From a virus, in IMG/VR virus record IMGVR_UViG_3300008448_000627, positions 1 to 24,300 of that record: a DNA stretch of 24,300 nt. One strand, written 5' to 3'. Of the stretch, positions 22,099 to 24,300 are shown piece after piece. Made by a program: the position numbers and the translations under genes. The notes below the pieces were generated by a model. It searched no databases. It saw only the letters and a list, made by a program, of their open reading frames with translations, and had not been told where the DNA came from. Every line of letters starts with the position of its first letter. Positions within the stretch are counted from its first letter, which is position 1.

Positions 22099-24300
22099 TT
22101 AACCTCTAATTGAGTTGATTTGTTCTTGTAGAATATTTATATGCGCTTGTTGCTCCTTGATTGCTTCGATCAGAAGACCAACAACATTACCATAAGCAAC
22201 AGACTTAATGCCATGCTCATCTTCCATTACAACCTCCGGCAGGATCTTCTCAATCTCTTGAGCAATCACACCAGCACCTCTATTACCCGTATCTATTCTT
22301 TCGAATGTGACACCACGAACGCTTAATACCTTCTCGAGGGCGTTTGGAATCGACTCAATGTTCCTCTTAAGCTTGATATCTGAGTAAGCAGTAATGTTGT
22401 CTGCAGCGGTCAGGGCACCAGCTGTGGTAATTTGGATACCACCCGTTCCAAGAGTAGTACCAGAGTTGATGCACCACACGTCGGAGGTGTTCGGACCCCA
22501 TGCCCACCAAAGATCCGCATTCGAACCATTTCTAGCAGAGAGAATATTCAAGCCGTTTTGGTTAGCACTGCTAGGAGACATCTGTGTGAGACGGCCGTTA
22601 CCACCCTGGATACCTACAACGTGAATTGTAGCATCGAAACCAGATCCACCACCCAGGTTAAGGTTTCTCATACGACTGCTATCATTAGGATTGGTGTAGA
22701 AACCAGTGTCCTGGCTATCATAAAAGATAGCTGAACGCATATCGTGAGACGTACCAGTTGTTTGTAGAATACCACCGAAAGTTGCTGTGTTATTAGTCAG
22801 GTTAATTTCTAATGGCCAAGCGCCATTAACCTGAGCCCATGACTCTGTATCGTTACCGCCACGGAGAACATAGAAAATGTTACTATTACAGTGTATCATC
22901 GACGAGTTGTGATCTGTATCGCGTAGGAAAATAGTTGGAGAGCCACCGCGAAGCACAAAATCATTTCCAGTCCAACGGATAGTAGTATCATTCTGATCGT
23001 AGAAGATTGGAGCACGTATATCTCCAGTTTCAGCAATCACACCGCCGTTCAGTGTATACAGATAGCCGTTACTATCGAATCTAAAGTACTTTTCTGCGCC
23101 GCCAGCACCAGATCTAATACCCAAATGATCATTTGCCACACCATAGATGTATGCATTTTGACTGCCTACTAGTATTCCAAACAAACGCGAGTTGCTATTT
23201 GGGTTAATAAAGTAATTGGTATCATCACTATCATAGAAGATTGGAGCCCGCCAGTCTGAAGACGAGTAACCGATCCCATCGATATGGAAGTGATAGCGGG
23301 CATTAGACGCACCAAAGCTGGCTACGTTAGACCAGGAGTTAGCAGTGCCTGTTGTTTGCTGAATATAAAGAGGGAGACCGCCACCATCATCCCATTTACG
23401 AAAGCGAGAACTATACTGACCATTAGTGTAAGAACCATTAATTACAACACCGCGGCCGTTTTCAAGGGAACTAGATCCTGTTGCTAAATCGATTCTAGCC
23501 CATCCAGCAAGTATACTTGCCGCGGCGGGATCAACATAATATGCCGTGTTGTTGCTGTCATAGAAGATCGGTGCGCGCATATCAGCAAGGGCAGTTAGAA
23601 CACCAGCACCTGTAAGGGTTAGAGCGTCACTTGAAGCAGACCACCCACCGATGCGGAATACATTGTCCGTACCAAGGCCCATGTTGATAGCATAGGCACC
23701 GGTTCTGTGGAACGACATAACCGCAACTGTAGACGTGTTTCCACGAGCAGAGAACGAACCTGTATCGTTCGCTGAGTTTACATCAGTAGAAGCAGAGTTT
23801 CGGCCTATGACAAGACCGGCCATAGCAAGAACGTTTAGAGATGATGTGCTATTAGGATCTGTGTAAAAACCCGTATTATCTGAATCATAGAAGATTGGAG
23901 CTCGATCTGAGTCATCATGTTGAGTATATGTAGCATAGCGCACCATTCCAGCGGATGTAGATCCACCACCATAGATTCGAGTTAAACCGCTGTTGCCGTT
24001 TCCATAACCGATGTACATTCCATCGGCCAACACTCCTGAGGTGTTATTATTTCTGAAAACGCGCATGCTAGCATAAACATCATTGGTAGCTATGTCAAAA
24101 CCGGCTGTACATCTTAATCCAAATAAAACCGATTGGCTTGCCGGATCGAGGTAGTAATTGGTGTCATCATAATCATAATAGATACCATCTGCATGGATAT
24201 TCTGTCCAAAGTAGAACTGCGCTCTGTCTGTCTGAAAGTGGCAGAAACCAGTGTTCATTGGTCCTAAATCAAGATAACCTGAAGGTGTTTGTAGTCTGTG
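22099..24300 (-). CDS. Tail fibre protein with FYDxxNT repeats and S74 chaperone domain, N-terminus outside window
   Basis: Long fibre-like protein cut by the right edge: the frame stays open from the stop at 22099 to base 24300, so the Met at 24258 is internal (the residues before it read TPSGYLDLGP). Counting from that Met, six copies of a (P)IFYDSxxTxYYxDPxS element lie at about 27-42, 120-138, 229-247, 339-356, 417-427 and 510-528. Residues about 622-719 are an intramolecular chaperone/autoprotease (Peptidase S74) domain with AYSDIKLKRNI, where S626 and K631 match the Ser-Lys pair of endosialidase, and VIAQEIEKILPEVV after it. The domain trimerises the fibre and then cleaves itself off before S626; this processing is inferred. 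The fibre probably binds the host surface. Confidence 0.93.
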   Translation of the reverse strand, partial: HRLQTPSGYLDLGPMNTGFCHFQTDRAQFYFGQNIHADGIYYDYDDTNYYLDPASQSVLFGLRCTAGFDIATNDVYASMRVFRNNNTSGVLADGMYIGYGNGNSGLTRIYGGGSTSAGMVRYATYTQHDDSDRAPIFYDSDNTGFYTDPNSTSSLNVLAMAGLVIGRNSASTDVNSANDTGSFSARGNTSTVAVMSFHRTGAYAINMGLGTDNVFRIGGWSASSDALTLTGAGVLTALADMRAPIFYDSNNTAYYVDPAAASILAGWARIDLATGSSSLENGRGVVINGSYTNGQYSSRFRKWDDGGGLPLYIQQTTGTANSWSNVASFGASNARYHFHIDGIGYSSSDWRAPIFYDSDDTNYFINPNSNSRLFGILVGSQNAYIYGVANDHLGIRSGAGGAEKYFRFDSNGYLYTLNGGVIAETGDIRAPIFYDQNDTTIRWTGNDFVLRGGSPTIFLRDTDHNSSMIHCNSNIFYVLRGGNDTESWAQVNGAWPLEINLTNNTATFGGILQTTGTSHDMRSAIFYDSQDTGFYTNPNDSSRMRNLNLGGGSGFDATIHVVGIQGGNGRLTQMSPSSANQNGLNILSARNGSNADLWWAWGPNTSDVWCINSGTTLGTGGIQITTAGALTAADNITAYSDIKLKRNIESIPNALEKVLSVRGVTFERIDTGNRGAGVIAQEIEKILPEVVMEDEHGIKSVAYGNVVGLLIEAIKEQQAHINILQEQINSIRG
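22134..22141 (-). promoter_or_regulatory. Late promoter TATAAATA inside the tail-fibre end, for the 22097-17920 gene string
   Basis: Exact octamer on the minus strand within the last codons of the tail-fibre gene, 36 bases upstream of the 122-aa gene. It is the only late promoter found before gene 13 and would drive the small tail genes, the Coq4-like block and both oxygenases. Confidence 0.8.

Overview
This window is a virion-structure and recombination segment of a T4-like myovirus (Straboviridae/Kyanoviridae-type tailed phage). All credible genes lie on the minus strand and are packed end to end, with 1-14 base overlaps or short gaps. No rRNA, tRNA, CRISPR array or insertion sequence was found, and no stretch over 300 bases lacks a gene. 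The gene order and protein style (tail fibre with FYDxxNT repeats, paired 2OG-Fe(II) oxygenases, an Sm-like gene, no gp24 next to gp23) resemble marine cyanophage and rhizobial T4-like phages more than coliphage T4. A Coq4-family gene argues against a cyanobacterial host, because cyanobacteria make plastoquinone rather than ubiquinone. A ubiquinone-making, probably alphaproteobacterial, host is my inference.

Layout in the direction of transcription (right to left): (1) 24300-20828, a tail-fibre gene cut by the window edge, with collagen-like-fibre style repeats and a C-terminal S74 chaperone/autoprotease domain, then four small genes, one carrying a triplicated short motif; (2) 20828-17920, an accessory block with an unrecognised 235-aa protein, a Coq4 homologue, a small membrane protein overlapping it, and two different 2OG-Fe(II) oxygenases; (3) 17890-9251, the T4 core genes 13, 14, 15, 16, 17, 18, 19, 20 (neck, tail completion, terminase, sheath, tube, portal); (4) 9228-4654, the head-assembly genes (gp67-like core protein, a His-rich head protein, a small beta protein, protease gp21, scaffold gp22, major capsid gp23), closed by a strong terminator; (5) 4561-1, a second tube-fold protein, then uvsY, uvsW, an Sm-like protein, late sigma factor gene 55, a 54-aa protein and gene 47 (cut by the window edge).

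The regulatory picture is consistent. Eight copies of (T/G)ATAAATA, all on the minus strand, sit 17-43 bases upstream of start codons of structural genes. They match the late-promoter element read by gp55, whose gene is in this window. The block from the small gene starting at 22097 down to the oxygenase ending at 17920 has only one such promoter, at its head, so the Coq4 and oxygenase genes are predicted to be expressed late with the virion genes. No late promoter precedes uvsY-uvsW-55-47.

The most unusual content is the Coq4 homologue with its overlapping small membrane protein and the two adjacent oxygenases, a candidate phage module acting on host quinone or membrane redox metabolism.
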